64,000 nucleotides of DNA from Alphaproteobacteria bacterium UBA1908 (GCA_002337525.1 DDGG01000031.1:35051-99050), one strand, 5' to 3'; shown: positions 16,522 to 25,792, counted from the first letter of the stretch. Made by a program: numbers and translations. The notes: a model not told the origin generated them from the letters alone.

Positions 16522-17859
16522 ATGCCAACGAAAATCCGCATTTTCACAATGACAACACTTGCAACTATGGGCTTTATCGTCAGCTCCTTCACCAGTTGCT
16601 TTTCTGATCAGACCGTTAAGAAACTACCCGAAGCTGTTGTTAAAGCCGTCTCCGACAATCCCGGTATTCTTGCGAATAAAGCCGCCCAGGAGGCCACTGA
16701 ACATCGCATAGATTTTGCAAAAGGGGGATACTACCCTACACTTGATCTACAGTTTGGAGGAGGTCATGAATACACAAGGCAAAAATATCGTGAAAACAGC
16801 TTAAACAGCTCAAAAGTCAGTGGGGCCGTTGCCACCGATCGTTATGATCCGGCAATACGTGTTCGCCAGATGGTCTTTGACGGTTTTGAAACGCCGCATC
16901 AAGTTGAAAAAGCAGAAAATGAACGCCTTCAGGCTGAGCGAAAAACGTTAGAAACAGAAGAGTTAACTGCGTTTTCAGCCTGTGAGCAATATATTGCTGT
17001 TCGACGTTTTGGGCGTTTGTTACGCTTGGCAGAAGATAACGTAAGCGTTCACAAAAATATTCTTTCTAAGGTTCAAGCTCTCATTTCAGCAGGAAAAGCA
17101 ACAGTCGCAGACCGTCACAATGTTGAATCTCGCCTGCATGATGCTGAAGCCGCAGTCCAAGATATTCAAGGAGATTTGGACTCGGCCGTCGCTCAATTCA
17201 TTGATGTCGTTGGCAGTAAACCTGGACGCCTCGTCAACGCAGAGATTTCGAAAGAGCACATCCCTGCAACAATTAATGAGGCTCTTGAAGTTGCACGAAA
17301 AAACAACCACTCTTTAGTTTTAGCGGAAGCCTCTATTGACGTTGCAAAATCGGATATTGATGTGGTTCGATCGGCTTACTATCCTCGCCTGGATATAGAG
17401 CTTGATGCAACCCGTCGCCATAATGTCGGCGCCAAGTCAGGCTTTGAAAACAACCTTACGGCTCTTGCCGTTGTGCGTTTCAACGTTTTCAATGGCGGTA
17501 AAGATAGCGCTCGTGTTCGTGAGTTGCGCGCCAAAATGACAGAAGCCAAATACCTGATGAAAAATCAAAAAAGAACAGCAGAGCGCGAAGTTCGCGTTTC
17601 CTGGAGTGAAATGAGAAGCGCTCTTGGACAGGCAAAAGTCCTTCGCCAGGCTGTTGAAGCCAAAAAAAGCGTAAGAGATACATATCTGGAGCAATTCCGC
17701 CTTGGGCAACGCAGTTTTCTTGACATCCTTGATGCGAGTCACGAATTCTTCCTCGCCAAGGGATCTTTGATCACCGCTGATGCAACTTATGATTTGGCAA
17801 ATGCACGCCTTCTCGCGTCAACAGGCCTTTTGAAAAAAACTATTTTAGACCTGATATAA
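16522..17859 (+). CDS. tolC: TolC-family outer-membrane channel of the type I secretion system
   Basis: The 445-residue protein has an N-terminal export signal (about 1-28) and the internally duplicated helical and barrel pattern of TolC: the first half contains GGYYPTLDLQFGGG and the second SAYYPRLDIELDAT, each followed by long helices, and DILDASHEFFLAKGSL lies near the end. The signal ends in SSFTSC, so a lipidated N-terminus is conceivable. It forms the outer-membrane exit duct for the HlyD-like and LapB-like proteins encoded divergently next door; about 150 bases between them must hold both promoters. A strong terminator follows the stop. Confidence 0.92.
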   Translation: MPTKIRIFTMTTLATMGFIVSSFTSCFSDQTVKKLPEAVVKAVSDNPGILANKAAQEATEHRIDFAKGGYYPTLDLQFGGGHEYTRQKYRENSLNSSKVSGAVATDRYDPAIRVRQMVFDGFETPHQVEKAENERLQAERKTLETEELTAFSACEQYIAVRRFGRLLRLAEDNVSVHKNILSKVQALISAGKATVADRHNVESRLHDAEAAVQDIQGDLDSAVAQFIDVVGSKPGRLVNAEISKEHIPATINEALEVARKNNHSLVLAEASIDVAKSDIDVVRSAYYPRLDIELDATRRHNVGAKSGFENNLTALAVVRFNVFNGGKDSARVRELRAKMTEAKYLMKNQKRTAEREVRVSWSEMRSALGQAKVLRQAVEAKKSVRDTYLEQFRLGQRSFLDILDASHEFFLAKGSLITADATYDLANARLLASTGLLKKTILDLI

Positions 17860-17884
17860 GGCAATCTTCTCAAAAGATTTTAAG

Positions 17885-17915
17885 GGGGATGGTTCTCTGG
17901 AATCATCCCCTTTTT
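17885..17915 (+). terminator. Rho-independent terminator of the TolC gene
   Basis: GGGGATGGTTC (17885-17895) pairs with GAATCATCCCC (17900-17910), with one G-T pair, closing a four-base loop and followed by five T residues. Confidence 0.88.
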
Positions 17916-17988
17916 ATGATATATCTCCCTAATTTTCTCAGAAGGGAAGAAAATTCCCGGCCCAAATATTTTGAGCACACAAAATATA

Positions 17989-18765
17989 TTAATTTTTAAA
18001 AAAACCAATCGAATCAAAAACAGCTTCCGCGAAAACCTGTATTATTTTAGGAAGTGTTAAAAAGAAAATACCCAGTCCAAGAAGAATTTGCAAAGGCTGC
18101 GTCACAAAAAAGATTTGAATCTGTGGAATAAGGCGGTTAACAATACCCGCGGCAGCAAAGAGAAAAAGTCCCGTCACTATGATGGGCGAGGCAAGCTGCA
18201 GCCCTAACTGGAAGCTTACACTGATAATACCAAGACCCAATTCAAGAATATCCCCTGTGAGCGGTAAAAGAGCCTTTGTATCAGCAGGTTTAAAACTTTC
18301 ATAGCTTTCAATAAAAGATCGTATCACCGCATGATGCAAATCGAGACCCAAAACAAAGACTGTTGCCACAAGAGTCAGAAAAACACCGGGAAGAGCACTT
18401 TGCTGGGCACTGGCAGGACTTGATGCAAAAGCGTTAGCAATCCCGATTTGGTATCCCATAAGAGACCCGGCAACATCCAGCGCCGTAAAAATAATTTTAA
18501 GAGATAAAGCAGCCAGATATCCAATAAAGACTTCTGTGAAGATAAGCGTCAAAAAAATAAAACTATGGGATGGCCAGGCAGGCATATGAACACTTAATAA
18601 AGGTGTAAAAACCAAGGCCGTTGAAAGAACAAAAAGAATCTTGATTCGAAAGGGGACAGAAAGTTCAGAAAAACCAGGCATAAAAAAGAAAAGCCCTCCC
18701 AAACGCGCTGCGATCAGAAAAAAACCAATCAAATCGCCGAGAAGAATCGTTTTAACTGTTTCCAC
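17989..18765 (-). CDS. fliR: Flagellar biosynthesis protein FliR
   Basis: The 258-residue membrane protein has the FliR pattern: an N-terminal FFLIAARLGGLFFFMPGFSE, PFRIKILFVLSTALV, the central DVAGSLMGYQIGIANAF and the C-terminal GIVNRLIPQIQIFFVTQPLQ. FliR forms, with FliP and FliQ, the export gate of the flagellar type III apparatus at the inner membrane. The start lies three bases after the fliQ stop, so the two are co-transcribed. The FliR call is preferred over SctT of a virulence system on motif similarity. No other flagellar gene is in the window. Confidence 0.9.
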   Translation of the reverse strand: METVKTILLGDLIGFFLIAARLGGLFFFMPGFSELSVPFRIKILFVLSTALVFTPLLSVHMPAWPSHSFIFLTLIFTEVFIGYLAALSLKIIFTALDVAGSLMGYQIGIANAFASSPASAQQSALPGVFLTLVATVFVLGLDLHHAVIRSFIESYESFKPADTKALLPLTGDILELGLGIISVSFQLGLQLASPIIVTGLFLFAAAGIVNRLIPQIQIFFVTQPLQILLGLGIFFLTLPKIIQVFAEAVFDSIGFFKN

Positions 18766-18768
18766 GGT

Positions 18769-19035
18769 CTAACCAAGACCAATGATACGATTAAAAATTT
18801 CTTGAGAAAAAGCCCCAAGAGTGCGGCCAAAAAAAGGCATAAGAAGAATCATCCCTCCAAATGTCACAAGAATTTTGGGAATGAAAGAAAGAGTCATTTC
18901 CTGAATTTGAGTCAATGCCTGGAAAAAAGAAATAGCAAGTCCCGTTAAAAGCGCAGCAAACATAAGAGGCGTCCCCACCTTTAAAAGAACAAAAATAGCA
19001 TCTTGCCCTACATCAAGGACATCTGTTGGTGACAT
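18769..19035 (-). CDS. fliQ: Flagellar biosynthesis protein FliQ
   Basis: The 88-residue protein has two hydrophobic hairpin segments and the FliQ landmarks ALLTGLAISFFQALTQIQEM, TLSFIPKI and a second membrane helix. Length is normal for FliQ (about 89). I choose ATG 19035, preceded by GGGAGG at a suitable distance, over an upstream TTG at 19047. FliQ joins FliP and FliR in the flagellar export gate. It is transcribed away from rplU; the 176-base gap must hold both promoters. Confidence 0.92.
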   Translation of the reverse strand: MSPTDVLDVGQDAIFVLLKVGTPLMFAALLTGLAISFFQALTQIQEMTLSFIPKILVTFGGMILLMPFFGRTLGAFSQEIFNRIIGLG

Positions 19036-19136
19036 AAAGCCTCCCAAAATTAGTTATTTTCATAGGGATTATAACGGAATACGGCCTTTTTCAAAAGAAA
19101 ATCCAAAATTAATGTAAAGATTTAGGTTCACAAAGC

Positions 19137-19166
19137 TTGAATTCAAGGTTGTTTTCGGTTTATAAG
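19137..19166 (+). promoter_or_regulatory. Candidate sigma70 promoter for rplU-rpmA
   Basis: TTGAAT (19137-19142) and TATAAG (19161-19166) are 18 bases apart, and the -10 box ends about 45 bases before the rplU start. Confidence 0.4.
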
Positions 19167-19211
19167 TCAAAACATCTTTTTGTTCTAATCTATGTTGAAA
19201 GAGTTTGACCT

Positions 19212-19790
19212 ATGTTTGCAGTAGTCAAAACTGGCGGTAAGCAGTATAAAGTTTCCCCGGGAGACGTCCTTCTCGTCGAAAAGCTTCAGGGAGAAGCTGG
19301 CGAAAATGTAACGCTTTCTGATGTTCTTATGGTTTCTGATGATAAAGGTGCCACAGTTGGAGCCCCTTCCGTTGAAAAGGCAGAAGTGAAAGCAACAATT
19401 CGCGAGCAAGCCCGTGGTGATAAAATCATCGTTTTCAAGAAAAAACGTCGACAAGGATACCGTCGTACAGCTGGCCATCGTCAAGACTTAACAGTCCTGA
19501 CAATTGACGAAATCATGTTAGGTGGAAAATCTGTTGCCAAGTCAACAACAAAAGCACCGGCGAAAAAAGAGACTGCCTCCAAGCCTTTGGCAAAAGCGGC
19601 AAAAACAGAAAAAGAATCCTCAAAATCTTCTGCTGTAGCCGAGAAAAAAGCGCCTGTTAAAAAAGCAACACCAACGAAAAAAGCAGCCACAACATCTGCT
19701 GAAGCTGCCCCCAAGAAAGCAGCCCCTAAAAAAGCAGCACCGAAGAAAACAGCGTCGCCTTCTAAAAAGAAGACGGATTCAAAAGAATAG
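19212..19790 (+). CDS. rplU: 50S ribosomal protein L21 with lysine/alanine-rich C-terminal extension
   Basis: Residues about 1-103 are a normal L21: MFAVVKTGGKQYKVSPGD at the start and FKKKRRQGYRRTAGHRQDLT as the conserved C-terminal signature. A low-complexity tail of roughly 85 residues follows, rich in Lys, Ala, Thr, Ser and Pro with repeated KKAAPKKAAPKK units resembling histone H1 tails. L21 binds 23S rRNA in the large subunit. Tails of this kind are seen in several alphaproteobacterial L21 proteins; the function is unknown. rpmA follows 23 bases later, the usual pairing. Confidence 0.95.
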   Translation: MFAVVKTGGKQYKVSPGDVLLVEKLQGEAGENVTLSDVLMVSDDKGATVGAPSVEKAEVKATIREQARGDKIIVFKKKRRQGYRRTAGHRQDLTVLTIDEIMLGGKSVAKSTTKAPAKKETASKPLAKAAKTEKESSKSSAVAEKKAPVKKATPTKKAATTSAEAAPKKAAPKKAAPKKTASPSKKKTDSKE

Positions 19791-19813
19791 TAGAAACTTA
19801 AAGGAGTTTAGAG

Positions 19814-20068
19814 ATGGCTCAAAAGAAAGCAGCTGGTAGTTCCAAAAACGGTCGCGATAGTGCCGGCCGGCGACTGGGCGTCAAAAAATTTGGTGGTGAA
19901 GCCGTTATTCCTGGAAATATCATCATTCGTCAGCGTGGAACAAAATATCGACCTGGTCAAAATGTAGGTCTTGGAAAAGATCATACTATTTTTTCTTTGA
20001 TCGAAGGTGCCGTGAAATTCTCAAAAGGTCGCGATAACAGAACTTATGTTTCTGTTGAATCTGCCTAA
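19814..20068 (+). CDS. rpmA: 50S ribosomal protein L27
   Basis: The 84-residue product is a complete L27, beginning MAQKKAAGSSKNGRDSAGRR and continuing with LGVKKFGGEAVIPGNIIIRQ, the most conserved stretch of the family. L27 reaches into the peptidyl-transferase centre with its N-terminal tail. The N-terminus has no Firmicutes-type cleaved prepeptide. It is preceded by AGGAG and co-transcribed with rplU; a hairpin terminator follows about 90 bases after the stop. Confidence 0.97.
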   Translation: MAQKKAAGSSKNGRDSAGRRLGVKKFGGEAVIPGNIIIRQRGTKYRPGQNVGLGKDHTIFSLIEGAVKFSKGRDNRTYVSVESA

Positions 20069-20632
20069 ACCAAAAGAAATTTTCAACAGGGCCCCAAAAG
20101 CCTTTTTTGAAAAGTCATATTTTAGTTTATACAAGTTTTAGACACCCTGTTTCAGGGAGGACGCAACGCGGCCTCCTTTTCCCATTTTAGAAACCATAAC
20201 TTCAATGGTCGATAAAACATTTTTTTCTTATGGTTTTGGAGCATTTTGACATCATTTGCAGAACCAGGCATTCGGTCAATAAAAACTCTTAAAAGATTTT
20301 TATTGCATTCCTTAATAAAGTGACTCTTATACCTAAATTGCCTTGAGAATAAATAGAATACGAGCATTTAACATAAAAACAGGCCTCTTTATCTGGTTGA
20401 TGTAGATTATGAATACGGCTTATAAATAACATGAAACGATAGATGCCAGAATAAAAGTTGATATCAGAAGCCTTATTGTAACCTTGGTAGGTTCAAATAA
20501 TGAAAACTGATTTTATGAAAAAATATTCTTGAGGTCAGAGCGACTTCGCTCTTTGTAAAGCAATTTTGCTGTCGTTAATGTTGGAAATGTGTCCCCCAAG
20601 CGAAAGACACTCAAAAAAAGAGACTGATTAAT
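20069..20632. other. Intergenic region between rpmA and obgE
   Basis: About 560 bases with the rplU-rpmA terminator near 20156. No RNA gene is recognised. A 71-codon minus-strand frame at 20152-20367 overlaps the terminator and has no recognisable product, so I do not call it. The obgE promoter is expected in the last 150 bases. Confidence 0.5.
20156..20180 (+). terminator. Terminator of rplU-rpmA
   Basis: GGAGGACGC (20156-20164) pairs with GCGGCCTCC (20168-20176) with one mismatch around a three-base loop, followed by TTTT. Confidence 0.65.
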
Positions 20633-21685
20633 ATGAGATTTTTAGACGAAGCAAAGATTTTTCTTAAAAGCGGTGATGGAGGGCCCGGCTGCATTAGTTT
20701 TCGCCGTGAGAAATTTGTTGAGTTTGGAGGACCCGATGGAGGAGATGGTGGTCGAGGAGGCGATATTCTTATAGAAGTTGTCGATGAGAACACACTAATA
20801 GATTATCGTTATCAACAACACTTCAAGGCAGGCAGAGGTCATCATGGCATGGGCCGTAATAAAACAGGCTCATCTGGCAAATCGCTTACATTAAAAGTCC
20901 CTGTAGGAACTCAAATACTTTATGACGATCGCAAAACTGTCATGCTTGATTTAACACAGGTTGGAGAAACTCATATTCTTTTAAAAGGCGGACAGGGAGG
21001 ACGCGGTAACGTCCATTTTAAATCATCAACAAACCAGGCCCCCCGGCGAGCAGATACAGGTATGCCAGGAGAAGAAATGTGGGTATGGTTGCGATTAAAG
21101 CTGATTGCAGATGCAGGTCTTGTAGGTCTCCCAAACGCTGGGAAATCAACTTTTCTATCAGCCAGCACACGTGCAAAACCCAAAATTGCAGATTACCCTT
21201 TTACAACACTGATTCCTCAACTGGGCGTTGTCTATGTCGATAATAAAGAATTTGTTCTGGCCGATATTCCAGGACTCATTGCAGGAGCCCATGAAGGCGT
21301 AGGTTTGGGACATCGTTTTTTGGGTCATGTTGAACGTTGCAATGTTCTTTTTCACTTGATTGACGGGACACAAGAAAATGTTGTGGAAGCTTATGAAACA
21401 ATCCGTCATGAGCTGGAAGCCTACGATACAACACTTGCTCAAAAACCGGAAGTCATTGGGCTTAATAAGTGTGATGCTCTTTCCCGGAAAGAAGCCCATG
21501 AAAAGGTTTCTGCTCTTGAAAAAATTGTAAAGCAACCCATTTTTTTGCTTTCTGGCGTCACAGGGGAAGGTGTCACAGAGGTCCTTCGCGCCTTGCATGT
21601 TCCTATTCAAAACGCTCGAAACCCCTCTGCTTCTGAAAGGAAAGACGAAAATACAGGTTGGTCAGAGCCCTGGAATGGTCCCTAA
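20633..21685 (+). CDS. obgE: GTPase ObgE (CgtA)
   Basis: The 350-residue protein has the glycine-rich Obg fold first (about 1-158, with FRREKFVEFGGPDGGDGGRG) and then a GTPase domain: G1 GLPNAGKST, switch I YPFTTL, G3 DIPGLIAGAHEGVGLG and G4 NKCD. Obg binds the large ribosomal subunit, with roles in ribosome assembly and growth control. It lacks the C-terminal OCT domain of the Bacillus type, and its position after rplU-rpmA is conserved in many bacteria. The C-terminal tail is short and charged. Confidence 0.96.
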   Translation: MRFLDEAKIFLKSGDGGPGCISFRREKFVEFGGPDGGDGGRGGDILIEVVDENTLIDYRYQQHFKAGRGHHGMGRNKTGSSGKSLTLKVPVGTQILYDDRKTVMLDLTQVGETHILLKGGQGGRGNVHFKSSTNQAPRRADTGMPGEEMWVWLRLKLIADAGLVGLPNAGKSTFLSASTRAKPKIADYPFTTLIPQLGVVYVDNKEFVLADIPGLIAGAHEGVGLGHRFLGHVERCNVLFHLIDGTQENVVEAYETIRHELEAYDTTLAQKPEVIGLNKCDALSRKEAHEKVSALEKIVKQPIFLLSGVTGEGVTEVLRALHVPIQNARNPSASERKDENTGWSEPWNGP

Positions 21686-21835
21686 TGATTGGTATAAAAG
21701 TTCTTCAAAGAAAAATCTCCTGTTCCAGGAAAACAAAATCCCTTGAAACTCTTATAAAGACTTAACCCGTCTCTCCATCTTTTTCAGCGGGAAAAATATT
21801 GCACAAAAAGCCAAAGTGTATTATGGTCAGGTTCC

Positions 21836-23197
21836 ATGTGTGATAATTTAGTAAATCCTCGTGATTCCGGCTCCCCCGATCCTTTGACAAGAGGGGGGCA
21901 GTGGTTCCTGGCGCGCCGAAGTCGAGCTCTTCTCATTTGGTTATGCGGAAGTCTTTTCTACTGTTTTCAATTTTCCCTAAGAGTCGCTCCCGGTGCCATG
22001 GCCGAAGACCTTATGCGTGACTTTGGAGTTCAAAGCTGTTCTCTGGGCATTTTGGGGGCTTTCTACTATAATGCCTATGCTTCTCTGCAGGTGCCTGTTG
22101 GATTAATGTTAGATAGACTTGGATCCCACCGCATTATTCCTGCTGCCATCAGCTTCTGTACTGTGGGCGCTTTTCTTTTTTCCTTTGCTGAGGGCCTTGC
22201 AGAAGCTTCTATCGCTCGATTACTAATGGGAGCTGGATCCGCTTGTGCCTTTATTGGGACAATTAAGCTCATTACCTTATGGTTTCCCCCTCACCGAAAA
22301 GCATTGATGATTGGGTTGACGATGACTTTTGGAACAGTTGGCGCCACTCTTGGAACAGCACAACTGCCCATTATGATGGATTCTCTTGGGTGGCGCTCCT
22401 CAATGCAAACTCTTGGTATTGCAGGAGGAGTTCTGGCCCTGATGAGCTTTTTTCTTATTTCGGCTTCTCCAGGAACAGTGTCAGATGACAAACGTAAAAC
22501 GAAACAGGAGGCGCAACCTTCTCTGAAAGTTTTGGAGGGTTTAAAAATTGTCATTGGTAAACCGCAAATTTGGTTAATTGCCCTCTTTGGATGCTTAATG
22601 TACGTTCCCCTGGCCGCAATTGCAGATTTATGGGGAATTCCTTTTCTCACAAAAATGTATACTATTGACCGGGGACTAGCAGGACTTTATATCAGTTCTA
22701 TCTTCTGGGGTCTTTGCCTGGGGGGACCTCTGGTATCCTATCTTTCAGATCGTTTTCAAAGACGCCGGCCCTTTATGGTTGCCTCAACTCTTTTGTCAGC
22801 ATTTGTATATGGTATTATTATTTTCTATCCAGGTTTGCCTGTTTTTGCAATGATAGGCTGCCTCTTTTTAGGAGGCCTATTCTTTGGAGGGCAAGTTCTA
22901 TGTTTTAGCTGTATTACAGAAAGCCTGCCACTATGGACCAGTGGTGTTGCTGTTGGTTTTGCGAATATGATTATTATGAGCAGCGGCGTTATTTTTGAAC
23001 CCCTTGTTGGTTTTCTCCTGGATTATTTCTGGACAGGAGAAAAACTGGATGGAATACCCCTTTATTCAATTGAAACATTTCGGTTATCCCTGTCTCCCGT
23101 TTTTTTCAGTCTTATTATTGCCTTTTTTGTAACGCTTTTTATACGGGAATCCTTTCCAAAAAAAGAAGTGTCACCTCGTTTTCCAGACAGCCCCTGA
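21836..23197 (+). CDS. Major facilitator superfamily transporter
   Basis: The 453-residue protein shows about 12 hydrophobic segments in two halves with a central charged loop (DDKRKTKQEAQ). The MFS motif A equivalent is GLMLDRLGSHRI, with a second copy SYLSDRFQRRRP in the other half. Near the N-terminus FSLRVAPGAMAEDLMRDFGV resembles uptake permeases of intracellular Gammaproteobacteria and Alphaproteobacteria. The substrate cannot be told from sequence. The gene is flanked by gaps of about 150 and 180 bases, so it is probably transcribed alone. Confidence 0.85.
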   Translation: MCDNLVNPRDSGSPDPLTRGGQWFLARRSRALLIWLCGSLFYCFQFSLRVAPGAMAEDLMRDFGVQSCSLGILGAFYYNAYASLQVPVGLMLDRLGSHRIIPAAISFCTVGAFLFSFAEGLAEASIARLLMGAGSACAFIGTIKLITLWFPPHRKALMIGLTMTFGTVGATLGTAQLPIMMDSLGWRSSMQTLGIAGGVLALMSFFLISASPGTVSDDKRKTKQEAQPSLKVLEGLKIVIGKPQIWLIALFGCLMYVPLAAIADLWGIPFLTKMYTIDRGLAGLYISSIFWGLCLGGPLVSYLSDRFQRRRPFMVASTLLSAFVYGIIIFYPGLPVFAMIGCLFLGGLFFGGQVLCFSCITESLPLWTSGVAVGFANMIIMSSGVIFEPLVGFLLDYFWTGEKLDGIPLYSIETFRLSLSPVFFSLIIAFFVTLFIRESFPKKEVSPRFPDSP

Positions 23198-23318
23198 CAA
23201 AAGAGAGTGTTGCTTCATAAAACAGTAGACGTAACAGATACTCTGTCGTATAGCTGGTATTATATTTTTAAGCTTAATTATGGAATTTGTGTATCGGCAG
23301 GAAATCAATAGAGATTTT

Positions 23319-23347
23319 TTGTAAAATGTTCCCTAATCAGCTATAAA
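23319..23347 (+). promoter_or_regulatory. Candidate promoter of the mre/mrd operon
   Basis: TTGTAA (23319-23324) and TATAAA (23342-23347) are spaced by 17 bases and lie 33 bases before the mreB ATG. Confidence 0.45.
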
Positions 23348-23379
23348 TAGAATCAATGAGATGATGTAGGAATCCAAAA

Positions 23380-24420
23380 ATGTTCAGCAAAATTTTAAGT
23401 ATGATGTCTTCAGACATGGCAATTGATCTTGGAACAGCAAATACACTTGTTTATGTTAAGGGACAAGGCATTGCTTTGAACGAGCCTTCTGTTGTTGCCA
23501 TCGCAGAAGTTTCCGGACGCAAGAAAGTTTTAGCTGTCGGTAATGATGCCAAACAAATGGTCGGACGAACGCCGGGTAATATTCAGGCTATTCGCCCCCT
23601 GCGAGAAGGTGTCATTGCAGATTTTGAAGTCGCTGAAGAAATGATAAAACATTTCATTCACAAAGTTCACAATCGTCGCAGTTTTGTGAGCCCTCAAGTC
23701 ATTATTTGTGTTCCTTCAGGATCAACCGCTGTTGAGAAGCGAGCTATTCAAGAGTCTGCCGAGGGAGCGGGAGCCGGAAAAGTCTTTCTGATTGAAGAAC
23801 CTATGGCAGCCGCCATTGGAGCAGGACTTCCCGTAACAGAAGCAACAGGTTCCATGATTGTCGACATCGGAGGTGGCACAACAGAAGTCGCCGTCTTGTC
23901 CCTGGGAGGTATTGTATGTGCACGATCTGTACGCATTGGTGGAGATACCCTGGATGAAGCTATCATCGGTTATATCCGGCGTCACTATAATTTGTTAATT
24001 GGGGAAGCCACAGCAGAGCGTATCAAAAAAGAAATTGGGTCAGCCCTGGTCCCCAAAACAGGCGAAGGCCGGACTTTTAGTATTAAAGGACGTGACCTGC
24101 TCAATGGTGTTCCTAAAGAAATTGTCGTTACTGAAAAACAAGTTGCTGAAAGCCTCTCAGAGCCCGTAGCAGGTATTATTGAAGCTGTCAAAACTACTTT
24201 AGAACGTACCGCTCCCGAGCTTTCTTCTGATATTGTGGACAAGGGAATTGTTCTCACAGGCGGGGGCGCCTTGCTGGCCAATATTGACGAGGTTTTGCGC
24301 AAGGCAACAGGTCTTCCTGTTTCCATTGCCAACGATCCTCTTTCTTGTGTTGCTCTTGGGACAGGACAAGCATTAGAAGAAATAAAGATGCTGAAAAATG
24401 TCTTGATTCAAATGTATTAA
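23380..24420 (+). CDS. mreB: Rod shape-determining protein MreB
   Basis: The 346-residue actin homolog has phosphate-1 IDLGTANTLVYVKGQGI, phosphate-2 MIVDIGGGTTEVAVLSLGG and the adenosine motif GIVLTGGGALL, at normal spacing and length. MreB filaments under the inner membrane orient the elongasome that lengthens the cell wall, so this organism is likely rod-shaped or at least keeps lateral wall synthesis. It is first in the operon mreB-mreC-mreD-mrdA-rodA; mreC starts 22 bases after its stop. Confidence 0.97.
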   Translation: MFSKILSMMSSDMAIDLGTANTLVYVKGQGIALNEPSVVAIAEVSGRKKVLAVGNDAKQMVGRTPGNIQAIRPLREGVIADFEVAEEMIKHFIHKVHNRRSFVSPQVIICVPSGSTAVEKRAIQESAEGAGAGKVFLIEEPMAAAIGAGLPVTEATGSMIVDIGGGTTEVAVLSLGGIVCARSVRIGGDTLDEAIIGYIRRHYNLLIGEATAERIKKEIGSALVPKTGEGRTFSIKGRDLLNGVPKEIVVTEKQVAESLSEPVAGIIEAVKTTLERTAPELSSDIVDKGIVLTGGGALLANIDEVLRKATGLPVSIANDPLSCVALGTGQALEEIKMLKNVLIQMY

Positions 24421-24442
24421 CCCGTTTTCAGGAATATTTCTC

Positions 24443-25288
24443 GTGGAAACAGCAAAACCGCTCGCAGGGGGAACTTTAAAAGCTCTTCCCCTCGTGCGCT
24501 TTGTTTTTCAGCGATCCTCTTTCCTGCTCTATATTATTGGGGGTCTTTCCCTGATGATTTTGGATATGCTGGGAAAAGAATCCTCCTTAACAATCAAAGC
24601 TCCACTTTTACAGATAAATCTCAAGCTTGAAAAAATTTCAAGTTATCCAAGCCAGACCTACCATTATTTTTCAGACAAAATAAATACCTTATGGCTTAAT
24701 AAGGACGACATAGGTCACCTTAAACAACAAGCCCGGGATCAGCAAAAATGGGAAATCAAGGCTCGAATACTTCAACGAGAAAATCTGCAGCTTAAGAAAC
24801 TTTTACGGCTGGCCCCTCAAAAAACAACCTCCTACGTTACCGGGGAAATTTCCTCCCGTTCAAAAAGTTTTTCCGAAGACAGTTTTCGTCTTTTACTCTC
24901 CAAAACAAATACTGTAACCCCATTCAGCCCTGTTGTTCTTGGGAGTACCCTTATTGGGTATGTTAAGGAATGTGGAACCAATTCAGCTATTATATGCCCC
25001 GTCACTGCTTCCCAATCCAGAGTACCTGTTGTGTCGGAAAAAACAGGCATCAAAGCTATTATTGCGGGCCTCAACCATGGGAAAATGAAAATTCTCCACA
25101 CACATGAGAACAGCTCTTTTGAAGAAGGTGAATTACTTCTTTCTACCTCGGATGGTGCCCTTTATCCAGATCATTACGCGGTCGGGCGTATTACTTATCG
25201 CGGAACCACTACACCACATGTTGACCCCCTTTTTTCTGCTGCTGCCACAGCATATGTTTTTGTTTTGCCTCCTTTGGAACGAGAATAA
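24443..25288 (+). CDS. mreC: Rod shape-determining protein MreC
   Basis: The 281-residue protein has a cytoplasmic start, one membrane segment (about 27-45), a coiled coil (about 90-120, RENLQLKKLLRL) and the two-barrel periplasmic domain of MreC. The start codon is GTG at 24443. MreC dimers link MreB inside to PBP2 outside and activate wall synthesis. It sits between mreB and mreD in the classical order. Confidence 0.93.
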   Translation: METAKPLAGGTLKALPLVRFVFQRSSFLLYIIGGLSLMILDMLGKESSLTIKAPLLQINLKLEKISSYPSQTYHYFSDKINTLWLNKDDIGHLKQQARDQQKWEIKARILQRENLQLKKLLRLAPQKTTSYVTGEISSRSKSFSEDSFRLLLSKTNTVTPFSPVVLGSTLIGYVKECGTNSAIICPVTASQSRVPVVSEKTGIKAIIAGLNHGKMKILHTHENSSFEEGELLLSTSDGALYPDHYAVGRITYRGTTTPHVDPLFSAAATAYVFVLPPLERE

Positions 25289-25291
25289 AAA

Positions 25292-25792
25292 ATGTCTCAA
25301 CTTTCCTTTCACGAGCGTTTTTTTAAAATACTTCTCAGAAATTTTTTGTTTTTGGGAAGTGCTTTTTCCTTTTATCTTTTTGACGCACAAACCTGGGCCT
25401 TCTGCCTTGTACCCTTTTTTCTGATTTTACTAAAAGATACAGACCAGTTACCGACTCTTTCTCTGTTCTGTATTCTGCTGTTACAAGATATTGCTACAGG
25501 GTATTGGGTCGGAACACATCTTTTCTTATATGGCCTTACAGGTGTTTTTATTGTCTCCCAAAAACGCTTTATTTTAAGCCGTGGGTTCGTTTTGATATGG
25601 ATTTTCTTTACTCTTACTGTTTTCTTAACCCTGGGCCTGCGAGAATTGCTCGGTCTTATCGCAAACGTTCCTCTCCACTCCTTCCTTTCACTTCTCTATG
25701 AAGCAAGTTTTCTTTGTTGTGTGTTTCCCCTCTGTTCTCACTTCCTGACACGGTATCTTTCCTTTAAAAAGGTTCCCTCTCATGAAGCCTAA
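25292..25792 (+). CDS. mreD: Rod shape-determining protein MreD
   Basis: The 166-residue protein is almost wholly hydrophobic, with five or six membrane segments, and its place between mreC and mrdA identifies it as MreD, a family with weak sequence conservation. LLQDIATGYWVGTHLFLYGL resembles the central MreD motif. It starts four bases after mreC and its last 11 bases overlap mrdA. MreD supports MreC in the elongasome. Confidence 0.87.
   Translation: MSQLSFHERFFKILLRNFLFLGSAFSFYLFDAQTWAFCLVPFFLILLKDTDQLPTLSLFCILLLQDIATGYWVGTHLFLYGLTGVFIVSQKRFILSRGFVLIWIFFTLTVFLTLGLRELLGLIANVPLHSFLSLLYEASFLCCVFPLCSHFLTRYLSFKKVPSHEA

Noticed and set aside
18769..19035. Type III secretion (SctS/SctT) instead of flagellar FliQ/FliR
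   Set aside because: Sequence and length fit flagellar FliQ/FliR, and no other injectisome gene is present.
20152..20367. 71-codon minus-strand frame after rpmA
   Set aside because: It overlaps the rplU-rpmA terminator, has no ribosome binding site and an unconvincing composition.
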